5,334 bases of DNA from an uncultured Clostridia bacterium (GTDB taxonomy: Bacteria > Bacillota > Clostridia > Christensenellales > CAG-314): NCBI GenBank assembly GCA_937915515.1, contig CALGIK010000185.1, forward strand, positions 1 to 5,334, written 5' to 3'. Numbering within the stretch: position 1 is the stretch's first letter; the number at the start of each line of letters is the position of its first letter. Shown here in pieces: positions 1 to 5,285 of the stretch. The notes under the pieces are model-generated. The model searched no databases, was not told where the DNA came from, and saw only the letters and a list, made by a program, of their open reading frames with translations. The translations under genes and the position numbers were made by a program.

Positions 1-273
1 TTTTATATTTTTTGTTGATTTTTTTAAAAGTCAAAATTTGCGTAATTTTCGCCTAAAATCAAATATCACCTAAAAAAGAGCTTTTTATTCAATTAATATG
101 AGCATAATTGCTTTCGCTTAAAGCGAAAAATAAAACCGAAAAAATAACACTTATTTGTAAGTAAGAAAATGAAAAAATAAGGTAACATTAAACAAACAAT
201 ATTGCCTGTCTAAAATTACCTTATTGATAATTAAAAAAAATTTAAATACGCCTACAAAAATCAGTATGAGAAA
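1..273. other. AT-rich intergenic region, no gene seen
   Basis: This stretch lies downstream of the minus-strand DUF2804 gene. It is extremely AT-rich and stop codons are frequent in all frames, so I find no supportable coding sequence or RNA gene. Two inverted repeats stand out. One is a short hairpin at 112-128 (TTTCGC, loop TTAAA, GCGAAA), with no T-tract downstream on the minus strand. The other is a longer-range repeat at 176-225, listed separately as a possible terminator. Confidence 0.6.
172..225 (-). terminator. possible weak terminator of the DUF2804 gene
   Basis: A perfect 10-bp inverted repeat, AATAAGGTAA (176-185) and TTACCTTATT (216-225), is separated by a 30-nt loop that contains the 8-bp palindrome CAATATTG (197-204). 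On the minus strand the second arm runs straight into a T-tract (complement of A172-A177). It lies about 50 nt past the DUF2804 stop codon, where a terminator would be expected. Against it, the arms have only two G:C pairs and the loop is long. It could equally be a chance AT-rich repeat or a small palindromic element. Confidence 0.35.
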
Positions 274-1353
274 TCAAAACAGCATGGTTTTATCTTCACC
301 TATACCGATAAGCCCATCGACGCTTATTTTGTTTCCCTCTTCGTCACGAACATAACCGCTTAAAGTACCAAACGCAACATAATATCCTATATCAACTATT
401 AACGCATGCATTTCGTTGCGGTAAATATCTTCCGCCTTAAACTCGATATTTACCATATCATGTTGGTCCTTGACCTTCCAAATTGCTCCATTTTTGAAGT
501 TTTTTGTTAAAATATTTTTTTCGAAAGTAACAGGAGGCAAGAGACTTGTTTCTCCTTCCTTCCATATTAAATTTTCGTTATAATCCTCTTGATTGATGCT
601 CTGATTGCGTGTTAAGTTTAAAGCAAAATACTTTTTTTCGCCGTTATAGTCCCTGCTTAGAGTCGTAATCCAATCATAGTGCATACGCCTGTGATAGTAG
701 CCTTTGTGGTCGTCAATAATTGCCGTACTGTTTTCGTCAGACAAAAATTTCTCCCCATTAAAAATAATTTTGCCCTCCGCTTTAAAAAAGTCCTTTTGGC
801 TGTAAAGCGGACGGTTTTTGTCAAAAGGAATACTCACCACGCAAGGTTTACTTACTCTGTTTAATTCAAAATCATATTGGATAGTCTCACCTTTTTTGTT
901 TTTGTGGTCGCCCTTTACATTGCACTTTCCCTCGCCAAAATTGTTATCAAATTTTATAAAACCGTTTTTGTGCGTTGCTTGGGTTTTGTTGCCGTTAAGC
1001 AAGTTAGGCGCAATAAATGTTTTTTTTGTCGTAATATTTGTACTAAAAGTATGAACCTTTTTTGTGCGCTTATCATAAAAGAGCGTTAAGTTTATGCCAA
1101 AAAAAGCCATATCACATAGCGCAGTCAAGATAACACAGTCTTTTAAATGAATTTCGGCAGCTTGCCACAATGTAAGCCTTGTTTTGTTTAAAAAATTGGG
1201 CGCATGCGTTGGTTTTTTTGCACGCAACAAATTTAAATCGACAAATTCCTTATCAAAGGTGCCAAATACGCATTGACCGTTTTCGTCAACAATTGCTTCG
1301 GGCGTAGATTGATTTCTCCGTTTTATACTGATAAACTTGCTATATTCTCCCAT
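274..1353 (-). CDS. DUF2804 family protein
   Basis: The 359-residue protein matches the DUF2804 family by recognition of its most conserved block, DDHKGYYHRRMHYDW (residues 214-228), followed by a strand-rich second half with FALNLTRNQ (243-251). The family's biochemical role is not established, so no reaction is assigned. There is no signal peptide or membrane segment, and the protein is probably soluble and cytoplasmic. The length seems normal for the family and the frame is intact. The ATG at 1353 is well supported: GGAGGG (1366-1361) lies 7 nt upstream, and a fully consensus promoter lies just above that. The next gene upstream on the same strand, Dabb, is cut off by a terminator, so this is most likely a monocistronic unit. 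The family call is confident; the function is unknown. Confidence 0.85.
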   Translation of the reverse strand: MGEYSKFISIKRRNQSTPEAIVDENGQCVFGTFDKEFVDLNLLRAKKPTHAPNFLNKTRLTLWQAAEIHLKDCVILTALCDMAFFGINLTLFYDKRTKKVHTFSTNITTKKTFIAPNLLNGNKTQATHKNGFIKFDNNFGEGKCNVKGDHKNKKGETIQYDFELNRVSKPCVVSIPFDKNRPLYSQKDFFKAEGKIIFNGEKFLSDENSTAIIDDHKGYYHRRMHYDWITTLSRDYNGEKKYFALNLTRNQSINQEDYNENLIWKEGETSLLPPVTFEKNILTKNFKNGAIWKVKDQHDMVNIEFKAEDIYRNEMHALIVDIGYYVAFGTLSGYVRDEEGNKISVDGLIGIGEDKTMLF

Positions 1354-1372
1354 TATTTTACCCTCCGTTTTT

Positions 1373-1402
1373 ATTATAGTCTCTTTGTTGGCACTTTGTC
1401 AA
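1373..1402 (-). promoter_or_regulatory. consensus sigma-A promoter of the DUF2804 gene
   Basis: Read on the minus strand, TTGACA (1402-1397) is followed by an 18-nt spacer and TATAAT (1378-1373). Both hexamers match the consensus completely. Transcription would start near 1366, at the beginning of the GGAGGG ribosome binding site (1366-1361), giving a leader of only about 13 nt before the ATG at 1353. Confidence 0.85.
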
Positions 1403-1406
1403 TAGC

Positions 1407-1429
1407 AAAAAAGAGCGGCTTGCCCGCTC
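1407..1429 (-). terminator. intrinsic terminator behind the Dabb gene
   Basis: Read on the minus strand, GAGCGG (1429-1424), loop GCAAG and CCGCTC (1418-1413) form a GC-rich 6-bp hairpin followed directly by TTTTTT (1412-1407). It lies about 55 nt past the Dabb stop codon. Its T-tract ends only 4 nt before the -35 box of the DUF2804 promoter, so one short segment ends one transcript and starts the next. Confidence 0.85.
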
Positions 1430-1483
1430 CTCATTGCATGATCTTGCTTTTTTATCAAAAATATCTAAACGTTACAGAAAAGA

Positions 1484-1777
1484 TTAATCAATCTCATAAT
1501 CAATTGCAACAGAATTTGTAATATGCGAATGCATATACGGTTTAACAACCTCGCAATGATATTTATCGTTTTGATATACTTCAAGCATCTCTTTATCTTT
1601 TAATGTTATTACCAAAATCACATCAAAACTGCGTGCGCTGCCTAAAAAATCTGTGCCGACCTCTATGTTTGTTATTGAAGGTACTTTGCCTTTCATACCT
1701 AAAAGTACATTTTTGGCTTCCTCTTTAGCAAAGTTGCTGTTGTCTTTTAATTTAAAACAAACCACATGTTTTATCAT
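1484..1777 (-). CDS. Dabb (stress-responsive A/B barrel) domain protein
   Basis: The 97-residue protein is a single Dabb domain (dimeric alpha/beta barrel). The family pattern is clear: the opening MIKHVVCFKL (1-10), a helix ending in a glycine turn (around LLGMKG, 25-30), ITNIEVGTDF (35-44), the strand SFDVILVITL (50-59), and YQNDKYHCEVVKP (68-80) with His74, ending in VAIDYEI. The size is typical of stand-alone Dabb proteins, which form homodimers. A few relatives are enzymes, but most bacterial ones have no known substrate, so none is assigned. The ATG at 1777 has a modest ribosome binding site (GAGG, 1789-1786, 8-nt spacing) below a promoter at 1797-1825. The gene is bracketed by the DegV terminator and its own terminator, so it is probably transcribed mostly alone, with possible read-through from DegV. 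Confidence 0.85.
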   Translation of the reverse strand: MIKHVVCFKLKDNSNFAKEEAKNVLLGMKGKVPSITNIEVGTDFLGSARSFDVILVITLKDKEMLEVYQNDKYHCEVVKPYMHSHITNSVAIDYEID

Positions 1778-1796
1778 CTTTGTTACCTCTTATGCT

Positions 1797-1825
1797 ATTT
1801 TAACACCTATGCCATTTATTCGCAA
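1797..1825 (-). promoter_or_regulatory. sigma-A-like promoter of the Dabb gene
   Basis: Read on the minus strand, TTGCGA (1825-1820) is followed by exactly 17 nt and TAAAAT (1802-1797). The -35 matches consensus at 4 of 6 positions and the -10 at 5 of 6. The predicted start near 1790 falls at the AGAGGT ribosome binding site, giving a leader of about 13 nt. Confidence 0.6.
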
Positions 1826-1862
1826 GGTTTTTTGTGTTTACATCGTTACATTTTTTTTACGC

Positions 1863-1888
1863 AAAAGACCGAGCTAAAGCGCGGTCTT
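1863..1888 (-). terminator. probable, leaky terminator behind the DegV gene
   Basis: Read on the minus strand, AAGACCG (1888-1882) pairs with CGGTCTT (1871-1865). An inner GC/GC pairing lies beyond one mismatch, and the loop is 4 nt. It starts about 45 nt after the DegV stop codon. The T-tract is short (TTTT, two of them inside the stem, then GCG), so termination is probably incomplete and some transcripts may continue into the Dabb gene. Confidence 0.55.
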
Positions 1889-1933
1889 ACGATAGTTTAA
1901 TGCAAATATTAAAGTTTATTAATACTTAGTATA

Positions 1934-2815
1934 TTATTTAGCCAATTCAATAGTGCGTTTATCCGCATAATACGTTACCGCTACAGTACCCGGTCCGCAA
2001 TGAGTACCTATAACGGGACCGACGGGTTGACGTACTATCTTAGCGTTTGGCAGCTCTTGTTTAATAAGCTCATAAACACGGTCGCCGTTTTCCTTATCGT
2101 CGGCGTCTAAAACAAAAATTTCGTACTCTTCTGTTTTACGTGCATGTTCGATAACTTCCTGTGCCAAAAACCTTGCCACCGCCTTGCGTCCGTTTATCTT
2201 TTTGATTACTGATAAACCGCCTTTTTCGTTGAACGTCAAAATGGGTTTTACGCCCAAAATACTTCCCGCAATCATACCTGCTTTGCTGAGCCTGCCGCCT
2301 CTGTAAAGGTGCATAAGGCTGTCCACCGCAATGAAACAATTTACGTGATGTGTAAAATCGTTTAAAAATGCCAAAAGCTCCTCATCGGTAGCGCCCTTTT
2401 TCCATAACTCTGCAGCATATTTGACTTGCATTCCGCTTGCCAGAGATATAGCTTTTGTATCAAAAATTGTCATTTTGCGCTTAGGATATTTTACCTTTAA
2501 ATTTTTAAGCGCTGTATCCAAATGATCAAAAGTCCCGCTGAACTCTCTGCCAAAAGCAATATAAAAAATATCCTGCCCGTTTTTAAAATATGGCTCGATA
2601 ATCTCCTCATAAACGTCGGGGTTTATTGCGGAAGTAATAGGCATTGCGCCGGCACGCACTCTTTCGTAAAAATGTTTAAAGTCCGTTGTTTTACCCATAT
2701 CATAAAAAGTCTCAACACCGTCAAGAGTATAAGGCATTTTTATGTACTCGATATTTAGCCTTTCAATATCTTCATACCATAACTCGCAGTCGCTATCACA
2801 AAATAACACGCTCAT
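1934..2815 (-). CDS. DegV family protein (FakB-like fatty-acid-binding protein)
   Basis: The 293-residue protein is a full-length DegV protein. Family landmarks in order are: an N-terminal Asp-Ser (7-8), TSAINP (61-66), EFSGTF (91-96), the FDT and SLASG turn (118-128), RGGRLS (172-177), LGVKPIL (188-193), INGR (207-210) and GPVIGTHCGPGT (266-277). DegV proteins bind one fatty acid. In the characterised FakB members they present it to the kinase FakA for phosphorylation and use in phospholipid synthesis. Thr61, Ser93, Arg210 and His272 sit where, as I recall, FakB head-group contacts lie, which supports retained binding; this comes from memory, not an alignment. No FakA gene is in the window, so the fatty-acid role is inferred. 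The ATG at 2815 is preceded by AGGAG (2830-2826) with a 10-nt gap. The protein is cytoplasmic and the frame is intact. Confidence 0.92.
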   Translation of the reverse strand: MSVLFCDSDCELWYEDIERLNIEYIKMPYTLDGVETFYDMGKTTDFKHFYERVRAGAMPITSAINPDVYEEIIEPYFKNGQDIFYIAFGREFSGTFDHLDTALKNLKVKYPKRKMTIFDTKAISLASGMQVKYAAELWKKGATDEELLAFLNDFTHHVNCFIAVDSLMHLYRGGRLSKAGMIAGSILGVKPILTFNEKGGLSVIKKINGRKAVARFLAQEVIEHARKTEEYEIFVLDADDKENGDRVYELIKQELPNAKIVRQPVGPVIGTHCGPGTVAVTYYADKRTIELAK

Positions 2816-2839
2816 ATGTATTTTTCTCCTTTTATATAT

Positions 2840-2866
2840 AGTATATCATGTTTGCCGTATTGTAAA
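2840..2866 (-). promoter_or_regulatory. extended -10 promoter of the DegV gene
   Basis: Read on the minus strand, TATACT (2845-2840) is preceded by TGA (2848-2846), giving the TGn extended -10. A -35-like TTTACA (2866-2861, 5 of 6) lies 15 nt upstream. That is short spacing, but it is tolerable with an extended -10. The start would be near 2833, just above the AGGAG ribosome binding site. Confidence 0.55.
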
Positions 2867-2918
2867 ACGCTTTGTTTTGAATTATAAAAAAAGCAACATT
2901 ATGCGATATATGTAGATT

Positions 2919-2942
2919 AATAATAAACACAGTTTTATTATT
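2919..2942. repeat. AT-only inverted repeat between divergent promoters
   Basis: AATAATAAA (2919-2927) and TTTATTATT (2934-2942) are perfect 9-bp arms around a 6-nt centre. The repeat lies between the DegV promoter and the HAD promoter, its right arm ending about 35 bp from the HAD -35 box. It could be an operator for a dimeric regulator. In such AT-rich DNA a chance origin is also realistic. Confidence 0.3.
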
Positions 2943-2977
2943 TAGCGTTCATCATTTTATTTATTGTCTAAAAACAC

Positions 2978-3006
2978 TTGTTAGCGTATTCTAATTATGC
3001 TAAAAT
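2978..3006 (+). promoter_or_regulatory. extended -10 promoter of the HAD gene
   Basis: TTGTTA (2978-2983) is followed by 17 nt and TAAAAT (3001-3006). TGC directly before the -10 supplies the TGn extension. Transcription would start near 3013, at the AAGGAG ribosome binding site. This places the upstream in-frame ATG at 2997 outside the transcript. Confidence 0.7.
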
Positions 3007-3011
3007 ATTAT

Positions 3012-3017
3012 AAGGAG
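3012..3017 (+). promoter_or_regulatory. ribosome binding site that fixes the HAD start
   Basis: AAGGAG lies 6 nt before the ATG at 3024. The in-frame ATG at 2997 has no ribosome binding site and overlaps the spacer and -10 of the promoter. The start at 3024 is therefore preferred, removing nine residues from the longest reading frame. Confidence 0.85.
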
Positions 3018-3023
3018 TATTTT

Positions 3024-3878
3024 ATGCAAAACAATACCACCATTGCCCTTATGTATGACTTTGACAATACTTTGAGCACTCGTGACATGCAGGAATATGA
3101 TTTTATTCCTCAGCTAAACATGACGGCGGAAGAGTTTTGGGCTGAGGCAAACGGTTTTGCAAAAGCAAACAACACCGACGGAATACTTGCCGTTATGTTG
3201 CTTATGAAGCAAAAAGCCTTAGGTACAGAGCTTTGCACCCGTGATAAGCTTGTGGAATCCGGCAAAAAAATAGAATTTCACAAAGGCGTTTTAACTTGGT
3301 TTGACCGCATAAACGCTTTTGCGGCTTCTAACGGCGTAAATTTGGAACATTACATAATCAGCAGCGGTCTTAAACCCATGATAGAGGGCAGCGCCATCGG
3401 AAAATATTTTAAACAAATCTATGCCTGTGATTTTGTTTATGATAAAAGCGGACAGCCCATTTGGCCTGCCGTTGCCGTAAATTATACCAGTAAAGTACAA
3501 TTTTTGTACCGTATAAATAAAGGGGTTTTTGATGTCAGCGAAAACGTACGGCTTAATTCCTTTATGGCAGAGGAGGAAAGGCACGTTCCTTTTTGCAATA
3601 TGATTTATATCGGTGACGGACTTACCGACGTCCCCTGCATGAAGTTAACCCGTCAAAATGGCGGACAAAGTATAGGCGTGTATAAAGAAGGGACAAAAAA
3701 TCAATATCTTATTAAGGAAGACCGAGTTAATTTTTTGGTTAAAGCCGATTATTCTCAAAACAGCGAATTAGAACTTATTGTGCAAACAATAATTCTTAAA
3801 GTACGTGCCGAATGCCAGCTTGAACGCATTACTCACAATCAATCAAAAGCTGTTTTAAAACAAATGAAAAGCAAATAG
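3024..3878 (+). CDS. HAD-superfamily hydrolase (phosphatase-like)
   Basis: The 284-residue protein carries all four HAD catalytic motifs. Motif I is DFDNT (12-16, nucleophile Asp12 and acid/base Asp14). Motif II is IISSG (111-115). A motif III lysine is probably Lys157, and motif IV is GDGLTD (197-202, with Asp198 and Asp202 for magnesium). Such enzymes form an aspartyl-phosphate intermediate and usually hydrolyse phosphomonoesters. About 95 residues separate motifs I and II; they include a mostly helical insert that suggests a C1-type cap, as in phosphoserine phosphatase relatives. The substrate cannot be told from sequence. The protein has no signal peptide and is cytoplasmic. It is transcribed from its own promoter, divergently from DegV. 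No convincing terminator follows, so read-through toward the sigma factor operon is possible. Confidence 0.85.
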   Translation: MQNNTTIALMYDFDNTLSTRDMQEYDFIPQLNMTAEEFWAEANGFAKANNTDGILAVMLLMKQKALGTELCTRDKLVESGKKIEFHKGVLTWFDRINAFAASNGVNLEHYIISSGLKPMIEGSAIGKYFKQIYACDFVYDKSGQPIWPAVAVNYTSKVQFLYRINKGVFDVSENVRLNSFMAEEERHVPFCNMIYIGDGLTDVPCMKLTRQNGGQSIGVYKEGTKNQYLIKEDRVNFLVKADYSQNSELELIVQTIILKVRAECQLERITHNQSKAVLKQMKSK

Positions 3879-3911
3879 TTTTTGCTGTTTTTTAGGCAGA
3901 TGCGGAGAAAT

Positions 3912-3925
3912 CATTTTATAAAATG
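3912..3925. repeat. 14-bp perfect palindrome upstream of the sigma promoter
   Basis: CATTTTATAAAATG is a perfect palindrome ending 10 bp before the putative -35 of the sigma operon. It is a candidate operator, but it holds only two G:C pairs and may be chance in this AT-rich gap. It is too weak a hairpin to serve as a terminator for the HAD gene. Confidence 0.3.
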
Positions 3926-3935
3926 TATTAATTAT

Positions 3936-3965
3936 TATACATAAGTAACAGTTCTATGGTATAAT
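3936..3965 (+). promoter_or_regulatory. extended -10 promoter of the sigma/anti-sigma operon
   Basis: TATAAT (3960-3965) is a perfect -10, directly preceded by TGG, which gives the TGn extension. A weak -35 (TATACA, 3936-3941, 4 of 6) lies 18 nt upstream. The start near 3972 would leave a leader of about 67 nt before the sigma ATG, much longer than for the other genes here. This implies basal transcription by the housekeeping sigma factor. I could not identify a convincing ECF-type autoregulated promoter. Confidence 0.65.
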
Positions 3966-4038
3966 AACGATAATAATTGTTTTTTATGTAAATTTCTTTG
4001 AATATTGACTAAATCTGGTATGGAAAAAGCAAAAACTT

Positions 4039-4551
4039 ATGGAGAAAAAAGAAATTAACCTACTGGTAAAGCTAATCAGCAATGGTGACGCCGAGGCTTT
4101 TGATAAACTTTACAGGAATATTTATAAACCGTTATTTCGATACATATACGGTTTAGTGCCTGACTCAGCAGCTGTAAAAGACATTTTGCAAAATACATTT
4201 TTAACGGTTATCGAAAAATGTAAGGAAAAAATTATTTTCGTAAACTGTTTTTCATGGATCTTTACTATAGCGCATAATTTATCAGTCAATTACATCCGAA
4301 AAAACGTAAGAGAAGTTTCGTCTTATTCTCTCGAAAACCAAGATGTCACGCCTCAATCGGACACAGACGGAAAAATTCAATTGCGCATAGCGGTCAAAAA
4401 GCTGGACGCAGAAGAAAAAGCAATAATAAGACTAAAATACCTTAACGATTTTACATACAAGGACTTAGCACATATCTACCGAACCTCACAAACCTCTATG
4501 AAGCGAAGAGTGGGTAAAATAATCAACAAACTACAAGATGAGATAATTTAA
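4039..4551 (+). CDS. ECF-type sigma-70 family RNA polymerase sigma factor
   Basis: The 170-residue protein has the two-domain layout of an ECF sigma factor. Region 2 spans about residues 20-88, with AVKDILQNTF (45-54) and FSWIFTIAHNLSVNYIRK (71-88), the core-binding and -10 recognition segment. A short linker, about 89-112, follows. Region 4 covers about 113-167, with DAEEKAIIRLKYLNDFTYKD (123-142) leading into the helix-turn-helix that reads the -35. It would direct RNA polymerase to a dedicated promoter set and is probably held inactive by the membrane protein encoded 13 nt downstream. The ATG at 4039 has no good ribosome binding site; only GGAAAAAG (4022-4029) lies upstream. No alternative in-frame ATG exists before a stop codon at 4006. 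A 12-codon frame starting at 4020 overlaps the start. The regulon is unknown. Confidence 0.9.
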   Translation: MEKKEINLLVKLISNGDAEAFDKLYRNIYKPLFRYIYGLVPDSAAVKDILQNTFLTVIEKCKEKIIFVNCFSWIFTIAHNLSVNYIRKNVREVSSYSLENQDVTPQSDTDGKIQLRIAVKKLDAEEKAIIRLKYLNDFTYKDLAHIYRTSQTSMKRRVGKIINKLQDEII

Positions 4552-4557
4552 AGGAGG
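4551..4557 (+). promoter_or_regulatory. strong ribosome binding site of the anti-sigma gene
   Basis: AAGGAGG begins on the last base of the sigma factor stop codon (4549-4551) and lies 7 nt before the ATG at 4565. Ribosomes ending the sigma gene stop on top of it, so translational coupling is likely. It is far stronger than the site in front of the sigma gene. Confidence 0.85.
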
Positions 4558-4564
4558 ATTCTCT

Positions 4565-5227
4565 ATGGATAATTTTGAAAGAAATTTAAAAGAAATTCTC
4601 ACCGAAGATGAAGATATAATAATTGATGAAACTAATCTTAACTTTCTTAAACAAAAAGTTAGGGAAAACGCCCCCAAGACAAAACATAACTGCAAAATGT
4701 TTTTAGTGGTTGCATGTTTTGCGGTGATTTTGTGCGTCGGCGTTATTTTAGGTTTTGCTTTGAGTCAAAACCAAGCGTTGTATTCCGATAGCTACGGCTG
4801 CAAGATTAACGCTGTTCAGGAAAGCGAGATTGATAGTTTTTTGCCTGACGGTTTTAATCTTCCTCTTGATTTGCTGCAAAACGATTATTCTTTCAGTATA
4901 GGTTCTGTTTTTGAGTCGGAGGACACCGGTAAGCAGATGGCGGTACTGTTGCAGTACAACGGCATACAAATTCCCTATGCAGTTACCTCATTGAAAATCT
5001 CCATCGATAATACCTTTAAATTTACCGATGCGGACAACTATACAAGAGACGCTGAAGTAACAACGACAGGGAAGTTTAAGGTATACTCAAAAACTTATAG
5101 CGACGAAATCGATTACATATATAGATGTATAGAGTGTAAAGATTACAAAATCTATATATCCAACAATGCCAACGACGAAACACTCGTGGACAGCATTGTC
5201 GCCTATTTTATTAACCAAAACGCATAA
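4565..5227 (+). CDS. putative membrane-bound anti-sigma factor
   Basis: The 220-residue protein has a short acidic N-terminal part (1-40), one hydrophobic segment (about 45-66) and a C-terminal domain of about 150 residues that should lie outside the membrane. This topology and its place 13 nt behind the ECF sigma gene suggest an anti-sigma factor with a cytoplasmic sigma-binding tail and an external sensing domain. The role rests on context and topology; I do not recognise a named domain. The zinc-type HxxxCxxC motif of many anti-sigma factors is absent. The outer part contains FLPDGFNLPL (92-101), a likely strand-rich core, three cysteines (Cys79, Cys188, Cys191, the last two as CIEC) and an ending, DETLVDSIVAYF, resembling the last helix of DUF4367-like domains. 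The start is fixed by AAGGAGG. The gene ends the operon at a terminator. Confidence 0.7.
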   Translation: MDNFERNLKEILTEDEDIIIDETNLNFLKQKVRENAPKTKHNCKMFLVVACFAVILCVGVILGFALSQNQALYSDSYGCKINAVQESEIDSFLPDGFNLPLDLLQNDYSFSIGSVFESEDTGKQMAVLLQYNGIQIPYAVTSLKISIDNTFKFTDADNYTRDAEVTTTGKFKVYSKTYSDEIDYIYRCIECKDYKIYISNNANDETLVDSIVAYFINQNA

Positions 5228-5251
5228 ACTTAAAAAATTAAAACAAAAGCC

Positions 5252-5285
5252 AAAACGCACCCAAAAACTATAGGTGCGTTTTTTT
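5252..5285 (+). terminator. intrinsic terminator of the sigma/anti-sigma operon
   Basis: AAAACGCACC (5252-5261) pairs perfectly with GGTGCGTTTT (5273-5282) around an 11-nt loop, with a run of seven T at 5279-5285. It begins 25 nt after the anti-sigma stop codon. The A-tract on its left side means it could work weakly in the other direction too. The remaining bases to 5334 show no gene. Confidence 0.9.

Noticed and set aside
112..128. Hairpin TTTCGC-TTAAA-GCGAAA as a terminator
   Set aside because: No T-tract follows on the minus strand, and no plus-strand gene precedes it in the window.
679..1089. Three overlapping plus-strand frames of 61-78 codons opposite the DUF2804 gene
   Set aside because: They lie antisense to a clear family protein with a strong promoter and ribosome binding site. 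They show no recognisable domain, and their composition is that of complementary-strand shadows.
1838..1851. Two start-stop pairs ATGTAA in a row on the minus strand upstream of the Dabb gene
   Set aside because: They lie upstream of the Dabb promoter, so they would appear only in read-through RNA. They have no ribosome binding site and are probably chance.
2136..2339. Minus-strand 67-codon frame inside the DegV gene
   Set aside because: It is on the same strand in another frame, within conserved DegV coding sequence, and has no domain.
3291..3584. Minus-strand 97-codon frame opposite the HAD gene
   Set aside because: It is antisense to the conserved catalytic core of the HAD protein, with no recognisable domain.
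3879..3911. Possible terminator after the HAD gene around TTTTTGCTGTTTTTTAGGCA
   Set aside because: The arms (CTG/CAG, or TGC/GCA) are too short and mismatched to form a stable hairpin.
3945..3971. ECF-type autoregulated promoter (GTAAC ... CGAT) before the sigma gene
   Set aside because: The -10 element does not fit a CGTC-like consensus and the spacing is off, while a strong sigma-A extended -10 occupies the same place.
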